From assembly GCA_937902605.1 (NCBI GenBank), contig CALFNC010000522.1, positions 1 through 9,939 on the forward strand: a DNA stretch of 9,939 nucleotides, given 5' to 3'. Below are positions 1-6,582 of the stretch, piece by piece (position 1 is the stretch's first letter; each line of letters opens with the position of its first letter). The notes under the pieces are model-generated. The model saw nothing but the letters and a program-made list of their open reading frames with translations. It searched no databases and was not told the origin of the DNA. The position numbers and the translations under genes were made by a program. The stretch comes from an uncultured Acidobacteriota bacterium (lineage in GTDB: Bacteria > Acidobacteriota > Thermoanaerobaculia > UBA5066).

Positions 1-45
1 CCACCGAGATCTACACTCTTTCCCTACACGACGCTCTTCCGATCT
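1..45 (+). other. Illumina P5/Read-1 adapter remnant (artefact)
   Basis: The first 45 bases match the Illumina P5 plus Read-1 adapter from its 14th base onward, ending in the diagnostic acgctcttccgatct. This is library sequence and not genome. Genomic sequence begins at 46. The in-frame stop at 24-26 that appears to end the hexosaminidase gene lies inside the adapter, so it is not a biological stop. Confidence 0.98.
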
Positions 46-2267
46 GACGTCGTGCTGCCGGCAGCGCCCTGAGTCTTCCCGTCGCCAAAGGCCGCTGCCG
101 CGTCCACCAGGCGCCGGATTGCGGGTACGACCGCCAAGATGACTTCCGCCTTCGGACGAGCCGCCTCGGCGAGGGTAATCAGGTTCCGATCGATCCACGC
201 CCGAGATGGCGCCCGTCCTGACACGAGCAAGTCGATTGCTTCGATCGCTACCTGCGCCGAGCGGGTGAGGTTTTCCGACACTCCCCGGATCTCCCCAAGA
301 AGACCGCCGCGCCCAAGGACGGGCGCGAGGTGGGTGTCGTTGACTCTCCAGCCAGCAAGCTTCTCCCGGAGCCCGCCCGCCTTAGCCTGTGCGCTGCCGG
401 TGCCCGAACGAACAGCGACAACGAAGGCATCGACCTCCGACGAGAAGCGCCGCGCCTCGTCGCTTTCCGGCAGGGCCAAATCGACGAGCCGGACGAGGGG
501 AGTCTGGCTCGTGTAGCGCCCCGACTCCACCCTCGCATACTCCTTCACGGGCTCGACGACCTCCGCCAGGATCTCGAGCGACCTGGCCTCGGGGCCGACC
601 CCGGTGAGCCGCCGGATCATCGATCCCCGGGACTGGAGATGGGTCGACCCGATGGCTTCCAGCTTTTCGCTTACGAGCGAGAGCCGCCGGTACATGTCGT
701 CCACCGACACGATGGACGCCACTGACCAGAGCCTCTCCGCGATCGCGGCCGCCCTCGGCCAGATCTTCGCTTCGACGTTCTCGGCCGTCGCGAACTCGGT
801 CCACATGCATGCCTCCCCTCCCAGGACGAGGCCCTGTTTCTCGGGCGGGAGGGCTGCCGCCTCGCCGCCGAGCGGGTCGACGCCGTAGTGCCACGCGGCG
901 CTGAACATCAAGTCGAGGTAGTAGCCGGAGGAGAGGAGGGACGGATTGCCCCTGTTCGCCGCCTCGACGAGCTTCCGGTGCCAGCGGTAGGACTGGACGA
1001 CGACGTCCCGGTCGAGGTCGGCGTGGAGCACCTCGTCCCAGCCGATCATCTTCTTCCGGTGGCCTTTCAGGATCTCGAGCAGGCGCCGGGAGAAGTGGGC
1101 CTGGACAGCGGCCGAATCCGCGAGCCCCATCTTCTCGCGGAACCCTCCGACGGAGGCGCTTCGCGCCCAGGCATTCCCGTTTACTTCGTCGCCCCCGACA
1201 TGGAAGTACGGATCTGGAAAGAGCGCGGCCATCTCGGAGACGAACCGGTCGAGGAACGCGTAAACCTCCTCCCGGCCTGGATCCATCGCCGGGTCGAAGA
1301 TTCCGAATCTCCTCTCGATCTGGTACGGGCCCGGCTCGCTGGCCAGCTCCGGGTAGCCGACGAACCAGGAGGTCGCATGCCCCGGGACGTCGAACTCGGG
1401 AACGACGCGGATTCCCCGTCGGCGCGCGTACTCGACGACGTCCGCCACCTCCTCTTGGGTGTAGAAGAGGCCGTCCGACCCGGCACCGTGCAGTCTCGGG
1501 AAGACGCGGGACTCGACGCGGAAGCCCTGATCGTCCGACAGGTGCCAGTGGAGAACGTTCAGCTTCACGACCTCCATCGCGTCCAGCGTCCTCTTCACGA
1601 CGCTGACCGGGAGGAAGTGCCGGCTCGAGTCGAGAAGGAGGCCGCGCCAAGGGAACCTCGGACGGTCCTCCACGGAGGCGCCTCGAATCTCGAACCCATT
1701 GGGTCCCGGGGCGACCAGCTGGAAGAGCGTCGCCAGGCCGCGGAGGGCCCCCGCCGCCTCCGGAACGCTCAACACCACGCCGGCGGATCCGACGTCGAGC
1801 CGGTAAGACTCGTCCTCCCCTAGCGACGGCCACGCAGAGCCCTTCCCGCCACACGCGATCGTCACGGTCGGGGCCGGCGATAACGCCTCTATCTTCTGTA
1901 CCATGCCGGTGGCCCGGGAGGTTCTGTCGACGAAGCGGTCGAACGCCTCGACGATCCGCGGGTCCTCACAGCCAACCTGCCTGAGCTGGAACCCTTCCGA
2001 AACGGGGATTCCGTCGTTCTTCGCGGCCGCCCGGAGAGGAGCCGGGACTACGGGCAGCGATGTCAGGGCAGGCTGTCCGGAAGCCACCGCTGCAGCGGTG
2101 GCCAGCGACGCCAGCAGGGTTACCAGCGTTCCGGGGCGACGCTGTAGGACGGAAACCGCTCGTTCGTCTCGAGGACGATCCCCCCGTACGACGGGAATTG
2201 CAGCGCCCAGCCATGCAGGTCTCGCAGGAAGGCCTGCATCTCTTTCGGCCCCAGCAGCTTCTCGCAT
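46..2267 (-). CDS. GH20 beta-N-acetylhexosaminidase, exported, 3' end cut by window edge
   Basis: This family releases terminal beta-linked GlcNAc or GalNAc from chitooligosaccharides, glycoproteins or peptidoglycan fragments by substrate-assisted catalysis. Numbering is from the ATG at 2267. A hydrophobic signal segment spans about 47-64 and a GH20b-like N-terminal domain about 70-200. The (beta/alpha)8 catalytic domain spans about 205-515. It contains RGLLLDSSRHF (208-218), HWHLSDDQGFR (240-250), EFDVPGHA (291-298), the catalytic Asp-Glu pair in HVGGDE (D360, E361), GWDEV (409-413) and GGEACMWTE (483-491). A helical C-terminal region follows to about 741, where the adapter interrupts it, so only a short tail is likely missing. 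The start is uncertain. ATG 2267 has a strong Shine-Dalgarno but overlaps the upstream gene by 148 nt and gives an un-gene-like first 40 residues. GTG 2087 would remove the signal peptide. It is the last gene of a probable four-gene operon and probably acts in the periplasm or outside the cell. The enzyme family is certain; the natural substrate is unknown. Confidence 0.93.
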
Positions 2268-3922
2268 GAAACCTCCTTGCCCATCTTCTTGGTCCCCATC
2301 AGGATCGCGATCCGCAGGAATCCTTTCCTCCCGGTCGCATCGGCATCGGCCAAGAGAGGGGCGAGCCACTTCTTCTGACCCTCCAGCCCACAGCTGAAGT
2401 AGCTCATCAGGATTACCTCGTCGAGCTCCTTGATGGCCCACTGCCTGGTCTCGTTGGAGACACCGCTGTTCCCAAGACCCTCGACAGTGACGTAGGCCGT
2501 GTAGGCGACCCCCTCGGCCCGGGCCGCTTCCATGTTCCGCTCGAAATACCCCCTGGACGAGTCTCTGAACTCCGAGTCGTCGGCCAGGAGGGTGATCCCG
2601 AGCTGCGGGCTTTTGCGAAGGAGCCGCGCGTACTCCCCGACCGGGTAGTTCAGCTCGGCGTAGAGGAAGTTGATCCTGCTGATCCCGTTCTCGCGGAATT
2701 TCTGCACGAGGCGCTCCAGACGTGCAGCACCCGGGTCGTCCGCCGTGCGAGGGGGGGCGATCCCGGGGTTCAGGTAGATCTCCGAGATGTGGTTCCTTTT
2801 GAGGTATGCGAAAAGCTTCTCGAGGTCTGCGTCGGTGAAGTTCCCCCAAGCGCTCTGCCACACGTCCAGGGCCAGCCACGTCTCCCGCTGTCCCTGGGCC
2901 GTCAGACCACGCTCGCGCCGTGCGCTGGCGGTTGGAGCCGGCAGAGGTGTCGAGATGTGAGCGAGGGTCCCCGTCCGTGCCTGAGGTCGCTGTGCGGGAT
3001 CCGGCCCGGTGGCCGCCGCCTGGGATCTGGCGGCCGCGAGGAGTCTCTCCTGCCGGGCGGGCAGCACCGCGGCCAGGAGCGGGGCCAGCCTCTCGGCGCG
3101 CTCCCTCGGCAGCCGGATCCCGGTCGTCGACGCGTCCTCGCTCAGGATGATGTCCGCAATCGCCTCGAGCTTTGCGCGCACGTCCTCGTTCCCCTTGTTG
3201 GTCAGGCACGGCCGGGACATCATCTTCGCAAGTCCCTCCGTCCCCGGCTGGAAGGCGCCCTCCTCGAACCGGCTCCAGCCGGCGGCGAGCTCGCGGTCGC
3301 AGGACTCGCCCCGGACGGAGCGCTCTAGGTCCTCGAAGAGGGCCGCCCCTTCCGAGATGACATCCCCGTAACTCCGCTCGCCCTCGAGCCGCGCCGTCGC
3401 GGTACCAACGAACTCCTCGGCGTTCCTGACCGCCCGGCTCTGGGCCTCCGCTGCGGTCGCCGTTGCGGCCGTGTAGCGGGCTGTCGCTGCGAGCCCCTCC
3501 CGCAGGTCGCGAAGGACGCGCTCCGTGCGGGCGAGTGCCTCTCTCTCGCAGCCTGACACCTGGGTCTCCAGATCCGTCCTGAACCGGGCCAGGATCTCCC
3601 GGTCGACAGCCGGGATGGCGGAGTACGGCTTCCCGTTCCGGATCGTACGGACCGGCGTACGGGCCATCTCCTCGATCCGGCTGAGACGTTGGTCGAGCTC
3701 TCCCCAGCCTCTACCGCAAAAGCGCGTGAAATCGCTCCGGGCCTCCGTGCACCTCTTCCGGAGGTCCCGGATCTCCGCCTGCTGGTCGAAGGGCCCGTCC
3801 GCGGCGACAAGCGACGTCGGGAGGATCAACCCGAAGACCGTCAGGAATGCCAACGGACCCCGGCGGTGCCCGGCCGTCCCGAGGAGTCGGGCGCGGGCCG
3901 AGGTCCGTGGCTGTGCTTCCAC
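2120..3922 (-). CDS. Exported protein: helical N-terminal region plus TIM-barrel-like C-terminal domain
   Basis: I do not recognise a named family. Starting from GTG 3922, 17 nt after the preceding lipoprotein stop, gives 600 residues. The first 22 are Arg-rich and are followed by a hydrophobic core (about 23-39) and a plausible cleavage near VAADG (39-43), so it should be exported. Residues 43-300 are mostly helical, charged and Ala-rich, with scattered Cys (58, 69, 125, 208, 239). A Pro/Ala/Thr linker (about 311-345) leads to a domain in which eight beta strands can be picked out: WLALDVW (349-355), ISEIYLN (379-385), ISRINFLYAE (424-433), GITLLADD (442-449), VAYTAYV (472-478), EVILMSY (512-518), FLRIAILMG (535-543) and GIVLET (581-586). 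That order fits a GH18-like or other glycosidase-like barrel, but the DxxDxDxE motif of GH18 is absent; acidic residues D448, D449, E451, E433 and E585 lie at strand ends. No clear Shine-Dalgarno is seen at the GTG. TTG 3853 is a poorer alternative because it removes the basic n-region. Its position beside GH20 suggests a glycan role, which is inference. Confidence 0.85.
   Translation of the reverse strand: MEAQPRTSARARLLGTAGHRRGPLAFLTVFGLILPTSLVAADGPFDQQAEIRDLRKRCTEARSDFTRFCGRGWGELDQRLSRIEEMARTPVRTIRNGKPYSAIPAVDREILARFRTDLETQVSGCEREALARTERVLRDLREGLAATARYTAATATAAEAQSRAVRNAEEFVGTATARLEGERSYGDVISEGAALFEDLERSVRGESCDRELAAGWSRFEEGAFQPGTEGLAKMMSRPCLTNKGNEDVRAKLEAIADIILSEDASTTGIRLPRERAERLAPLLAAVLPARQERLLAAARSQAAATGPDPAQRPQARTGTLAHISTPLPAPTASARRERGLTAQGQRETWLALDVWQSAWGNFTDADLEKLFAYLKRNHISEIYLNPGIAPPRTADDPGAARLERLVQKFRENGISRINFLYAELNYPVGEYARLLRKSPQLGITLLADDSEFRDSSRGYFERNMEAARAEGVAYTAYVTVEGLGNSGVSNETRQWAIKELDEVILMSYFSCGLEGQKKWLAPLLADADATGRKGFLRIAILMGTKKMGKEVSCEKLLGPKEMQAFLRDLHGWALQFPSYGGIVLETNERFPSYSVAPERW
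2271..2278 (-). promoter_or_regulatory. Strong Shine-Dalgarno inside the barrel gene, before ATG 2267
   Basis: The minus strand reads aaggaggt, then ttc, then ATG in the hexosaminidase frame. This is a near-perfect ribosome-binding site and is the main argument for starting GH20 at 2267. It lies within the coding sequence of the upstream gene, where it encodes Lys-Glu-Val, so it may be coincidental. The codons after the ATG in the GH20 frame are poor in G/C at third positions until the signal segment, which argues against use of this start. Confidence 0.4.
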
Positions 3923-3939
3923 GCAGGGGCAGAGCGCGT

Positions 3940-4635
3940 CTACCGCGTGACCTTGATAAAGTCGAACTCGGCAGCCGTCTTGAAGGTGACGAGGCCGACC
4001 TGTCCGAGATCGAACTGACTGTCGTTCCCCGTGCAGACGGGTTCGTCGTTGATGTAGCACTTGATGGACGACCCGTAGCACTCGACCTTGAGCCGGTAGA
4101 CGTTGTCGGGACGGAACCCGATCCGATCGCCCCGCAGCATGCCGCGGACCCGTGGATTCTGGATGTCGGTCCACTCGCCGTCGACCATCTTCCCAAGGAC
4201 GGCCCCTTCCTCACCCGCAAGGCGGAACATGTAGTAGTTTCCCGCGTCCTTCATCCGGAAGATGATGCCCGCGCCGATGATGTAGCGGATGTTGCGCGCG
4301 AGTTCTCGGTCTTCCGGGCTGTCGGTCCACTGGTCAGGGCGGTATGGGCGGACGCGCACGTCGGTCTCGATCGTGGCGTCGGCCACGCGGGGGCTCAGGA
4401 TGTACTTGATGGCGTTGAGCTGCCGCGGATCGTCGGTGCGCTGGACGAGCCAGCCGTCGACCACCTCCCAGACGCCCGCGGTCTGCTGCCACTCCGGCTT
4501 GATGTTGTTGAACGCGTCGAAGTAGACCGTCTTGTTCCCGACGTCGGGCTGGGAGGCCACGACGACGGGCGGGTTCTCGGGGCCGCAACCGAACATCAGG
4601 AAAGTGACGGCGAACATGATCATTCTGCGTTTCAT
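3940..4635 (-). CDS. Lipoprotein with concanavalin-like (DUF1080/LamG-like) fold
   Basis: The product is 231 residues. The N-terminus MKRRMIMFAVTFLMFGC is a lipoprotein signal: basic start, hydrophobic core, and a lipobox ending at Cys17, so the mature protein should be lipid-anchored. The rest is a beta-rich single domain. Segments such as FDAFNN, WEVVDGWLVQ, a pair of strands around GIIFRMKDAGNYYMFRL, and a final YRLKVECYGSSIKCYINDEP followed by GQVGLVTFKTAAEFDFIKV are typical of the DUF1080 / GH16-like / LamG jelly-roll sandwich. Proteins of this fold bind carbohydrate or hydrolyse sugars, but I see no confident catalytic residues, so binding is the safer guess. ATG 4635 is preferred over TTG 4653 because a strong Shine-Dalgarno precedes it at normal spacing. 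It sits between another lipoprotein gene (82 nt upstream) and the barrel gene (17 nt downstream), consistent with cotranscription. Confidence 0.88.
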   Translation of the reverse strand: MKRRMIMFAVTFLMFGCGPENPPVVVASQPDVGNKTVYFDAFNNIKPEWQQTAGVWEVVDGWLVQRTDDPRQLNAIKYILSPRVADATIETDVRVRPYRPDQWTDSPEDRELARNIRYIIGAGIIFRMKDAGNYYMFRLAGEEGAVLGKMVDGEWTDIQNPRVRGMLRGDRIGFRPDNVYRLKVECYGSSIKCYINDEPVCTGNDSQFDLGQVGLVTFKTAAEFDFIKVTR

Positions 4636-4640
4636 GAGTC

Positions 4641-4650
4641 TCTCCTCCTT
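4641..4650 (-). promoter_or_regulatory. Shine-Dalgarno fixing the start of the 231-residue lipoprotein
   Basis: The minus strand reads aaggaggaga, with AGGAGG ending 8 nt before ATG 4635. It excludes the in-frame TTG at 4653, which lies upstream of this site and is itself part of the leader. Starting at 4635 also gives a normal lipoprotein signal peptide. Confidence 0.85.
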
Positions 4651-4654
4651 CAAG

Positions 4655-4670
4655 CCGCGCTCTCGCGCGG
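4655..4670 (-). promoter_or_regulatory. Perfect 6-bp GC hairpin with GAGA tetraloop upstream of a Shine-Dalgarno
   Basis: In the minus-strand RNA this reads CCGCGC, loop GAGA, GCGCGG: a perfect six-pair all-GC stem closed by a GNRA-type tetraloop. It lies in the 82-nt gap between the two lipoprotein genes, ending 4 nt before the Shine-Dalgarno. No run of U follows, so it does not look like an intrinsic terminator. An mRNA processing or stability element, or a structure tuning translation of the downstream lipoprotein, is more plausible. Function is inference. Confidence 0.5.
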
Positions 4671-4717
4671 AAACAGACTCGCCTTCATCGATCGGAGGCC
4701 CGGAAAGTTCTACCCTG

Positions 4718-5143
4718 TCAATCCCGGCTGCTCCGGCGGTAGATTTCGATTGTGTAGACGCCTTCGGAATCGAGCGAGACGTTGAACTTCGCGGCCTTCA
4801 TGCCCGGCGCCGAAATGGAGACCGAGTGGCTGCCGCTGTGGAGCTGCACGGAGTCGGACCGCGAGTCGCCGATCGACATCTCGACGTGGCGGTGGTTCAG
4901 GATATCGATCGAGACTGTCCGGTCGAGGCGATTCCGGAACCTGATCATCGAGCGGGACTTCTCGGTCCCCTCTCCAGTCTTCGAAGGGCCGTTGATCAGG
5001 ATCTGGCCGGTCGTCGCGATATTCGACGTCTCCTCCGTGGAAGGAGGTGGAGTGATGACGACGGTTTCGTGACGACATCCGGCAGCCAGCGACGTTGCGA
5101 TGAATATCGATGCCAAAGTAAGGGGCCTCACACCAGAACGCAT
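4718..5143 (-). CDS. Small lipoprotein of unknown function
   Basis: The product is 141 residues. The N-terminus MRSGVRPLTLASIFIATSLA followed by AGC is a textbook type II signal with lipobox L-A-A-G-C at Cys23. A Pro/Thr/Ser-rich linker (about 30-45) leads to a beta-rich domain (about 46-137) with alternating hydrophobic strands such as SMIRFRNRL, TVSIDILN, HSVSISAPG, AKFNVSL and VYTIEIYRR. This looks like a small beta-sandwich; I do not recognise the family. ATG 5143 has AGGAGG 5 nt upstream and is a confident start. Extending the frame to 5266 would run into the preceding gene and lose the signal peptide. It is probably the first gene of the four-gene minus-strand operon. A surface or periplasmic scaffold or binding role beside the other lipoprotein is inference. 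Confidence 0.87.
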   Translation of the reverse strand: MRSGVRPLTLASIFIATSLAAGCRHETVVITPPPSTEETSNIATTGQILINGPSKTGEGTEKSRSMIRFRNRLDRTVSIDILNHRHVEMSIGDSRSDSVQLHSGSHSVSISAPGMKAAKFNVSLDSEGVYTIEIYRRSSRD

Positions 5144-5161
5144 TTCTTCCTCCTCATGCCT

Positions 5162-5177
5162 TTCGCTCCCCCGCGAA
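5162..5177 (-). promoter_or_regulatory. 5-bp hairpin upstream of the small lipoprotein Shine-Dalgarno
   Basis: The minus-strand RNA can pair TTCGC with GCGAA around a six-base G-rich loop, just upstream of the AGGAGG of the 141-residue lipoprotein gene. It is weaker than the hairpin at 4655-4670 but has the same placement. There is no U-tract, so a terminator for the preceding HEAT-repeat gene is not well supported. Confidence 0.3.
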
Positions 5178-5189
5178 CAGACGCGTGCA

Positions 5190-5228
5190 GTCCACCTATA
5201 TACGAATTCTACCCTAATACACTTTTCA
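5190..5228 (-). promoter_or_regulatory. Candidate promoter of the lipoprotein-GH20 operon
   Basis: This is a markedly AT-rich patch in otherwise GC-rich sequence, in the gap after the HEAT-repeat stop codon. On the minus strand it contains TATATA (5202-5197), a fair -10 element, about 55 nt upstream of ATG 5143. No convincing TTGACA-like -35 box lies 16-18 nt further upstream. The call rests on base composition and position. Confidence 0.35.
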
Positions 5229-6479
5229 CGGGTCACGTAGCCTCTCACCACGAGGGAGGCAGGCATCGAGAAGGTCGACGGCCGCCTCGAGCTTCCCAGA
5301 GAGGACCGCCGGGACCCGCCCCGCCCGGTCCCTCAGGAGCTTCGACGCCCGGTCGTCCCGGGAGGCAGCGACCGCGTCGAGTAGCGCCTGCCGGGTCGAC
5401 TGGCTCCCCTCGGCATCGAACCGGCCAATCAGGACTTCCAGAATGCCCGAATTCAGGGAACGCGGCGCGGAGGCCCGGGCGATTCCCGCGATCGCAAGAG
5501 CCGCCGCGCGGCGGACGCCCTTGTCGCCGTCGTCCAGGAGCGGCAGGACGGCCTCGGCCAGCTCCGGAGACCCTTGTGTCCCCAGGGCACGCAAGGCGGC
5601 CACCCGCGCAAACGCTGGCGACGAGTAGGCGGACGACAGCCAGGAGTCCAGGGGCGGGATCACGCATCTCTCGAGCGCCTCGAGGAGCTCCGGGCGCAGG
5701 TCCTCCTCGTCCTTCTCGAGCTCGTTCACGAGACGCTCGATCGCCCTGATGTTGCCCAGCTCGCCGAGGGCGTGAATCGCGGCACGTTTCACGACGTAAG
5801 GTCCGCTCGAGAGAGCATGGAACAGCCATGGCAACGACCTCTCGTCTCTGAGACGCCCAATCCCGCGGCAGGCCTGCTCCGCCACCTGCTCCCGCTCGCT
5901 CCGGGTGGCTTCCCGCAGCAGGGACAAAAGCCCCTGCTCCTCGGACGCCGAGACATTGGAACCGGAGAGCCGCCGGACCGCCGCTCCGATGGCGGCTAGC
6001 CGGACTCCGCAGGCCGGGGAGACGAACAGCGTCGGAATGAGGCCTGCGTACACGTCGCAGACGGTGGAGAGGGCCCACTCCGCCACTGCGTCGCGCCGGG
6101 GGTCCGCCCGCTCGGCGGTGGCGATCAGCACCGTGGACGCCCCCCCGTAGGACTCGGGTTGCCGTCCGACCGCGAGCGAACCGAGCGTCGACGTCGTGGC
6201 ATCGGCAGATCCGATCGCCTCCATCACCGGAACCACCAACGAGGGCTCTCCAGTCCGGGCGGCCTCGAAGAGCACCCTTCGCGTGGGCCGTAGGATGCCC
6301 TGGCCCAGACCCGCCGTCGACGCGCTCGAGGGACTGGCCGCATCGTCGGCTCGCCGGCTGATCAGAGTCCGCACGACTCCCGCAAGACAGACAACCAGCG
6401 CTTCGGCCAGAACTAGCGCGACCAATAGGATCGCGACATTTCCATAGAACGCATGCGAGAAGGCAGGCTCCGGCCCCAT
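5226..6479 (-). CDS. Membrane-anchored HEAT-repeat protein
   Basis: The product is 417 residues. One strong hydrophobic segment (about 13-36) near the N-terminus acts as a membrane anchor or uncleaved signal, followed by a basic stretch (RTLISRR) and a flexible Ser/Ala region. From about 60 to 410 the protein is almost all helical. HEAT/PBS-lyase-like helix pairs are clearest at about 197-225 (QVAEQACRGIGRLRDERSLP), 228-255 (YVVKRAAIHALGELGNIRAI) and 290-335 (FARVAALRALG, then GVRRAAALAIAGIA). Such repeats are protein-protein interaction scaffolds; no catalytic domain is present. The basic flank after the membrane segment suggests the repeats face the cytoplasm. The only in-frame start is ATG 6479, just after an in-frame stop; it lacks a good Shine-Dalgarno. 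It lies upstream of the lipoprotein operon in the same direction and is divergent from the radical SAM gene. The specific role is unknown. Confidence 0.85.
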   Translation of the reverse strand: MGPEPAFSHAFYGNVAILLVALVLAEALVVCLAGVVRTLISRRADDAASPSSASTAGLGQGILRPTRRVLFEAARTGEPSLVVPVMEAIGSADATTSTLGSLAVGRQPESYGGASTVLIATAERADPRRDAVAEWALSTVCDVYAGLIPTLFVSPACGVRLAAIGAAVRRLSGSNVSASEEQGLLSLLREATRSEREQVAEQACRGIGRLRDERSLPWLFHALSSGPYVVKRAAIHALGELGNIRAIERLVNELEKDEEDLRPELLEALERCVIPPLDSWLSSAYSSPAFARVAALRALGTQGSPELAEAVLPLLDDGDKGVRRAAALAIAGIARASAPRSLNSGILEVLIGRFDAEGSQSTRQALLDAVAASRDDRASKLLRDRAGRVPAVLSGKLEAAVDLLDACLPRGERLRDP

Positions 6480-6582
6480 CTGCCATCGAATTCTATGTCA
6501 GCGCCCTCGCTCCAGCAGAGCACCCTTCAGACCCCCTCGGATTGCTTGACGGCCTCCGGGCGCGCTGCCAATCTCCCGGCCT
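6480..6582. promoter_or_regulatory. Divergent intergenic region between HEAT-repeat and radical SAM genes
   Basis: This 103-nt gap must carry promoters for both directions. On the minus strand TAGAAT (6495-6490) matches the -10 consensus at 5 of 6 positions and would start transcription only a few bases before ATG 6479, suggesting a very short leader. On the plus strand TTGACG (6546-6551) resembles a -35 box, but the sequence 17 nt downstream is a poor -10. Neither gene has a clear Shine-Dalgarno. Specific boxes are weak; the region as a whole is well supported by gene orientation. Confidence 0.4.

Noticed and set aside
888..1823. Long plus-strand open frame of 311 codons
   Set aside because: It lies wholly antisense to the GH20 catalytic domain, where all family motifs are found. 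Long antisense frames are expected in such GC-rich coding sequence.
2268..3209. Upstream extension of the hexosaminidase open frame (over 300 residues before ATG 2267)
   Set aside because: It is the out-of-frame shadow of the barrel-protein gene: Arg/Gly/Pro-rich, no domain, and the overlapping frame carries the proper codon bias and a coherent protein.
3923..4174. Extension of the barrel-protein frame upstream to 4174
   Set aside because: It would overlap the lipoprotein gene by over 230 nt, the added residues look like a shadow frame, and it would bury the signal peptide.
3847..4785. Plus-strand open frame of 312 codons
   Set aside because: It spans two lipoprotein genes and their gap in antisense, has no recognisable domain, and contradicts the clear signal peptides and ribosome-binding sites on the minus strand.
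6546..6574. Sigma70-like promoter for the radical SAM gene starting with TTGACG
   Set aside because: The sequence at the -10 distance matches the consensus at only about two positions, so the match of the -35 alone is not enough.
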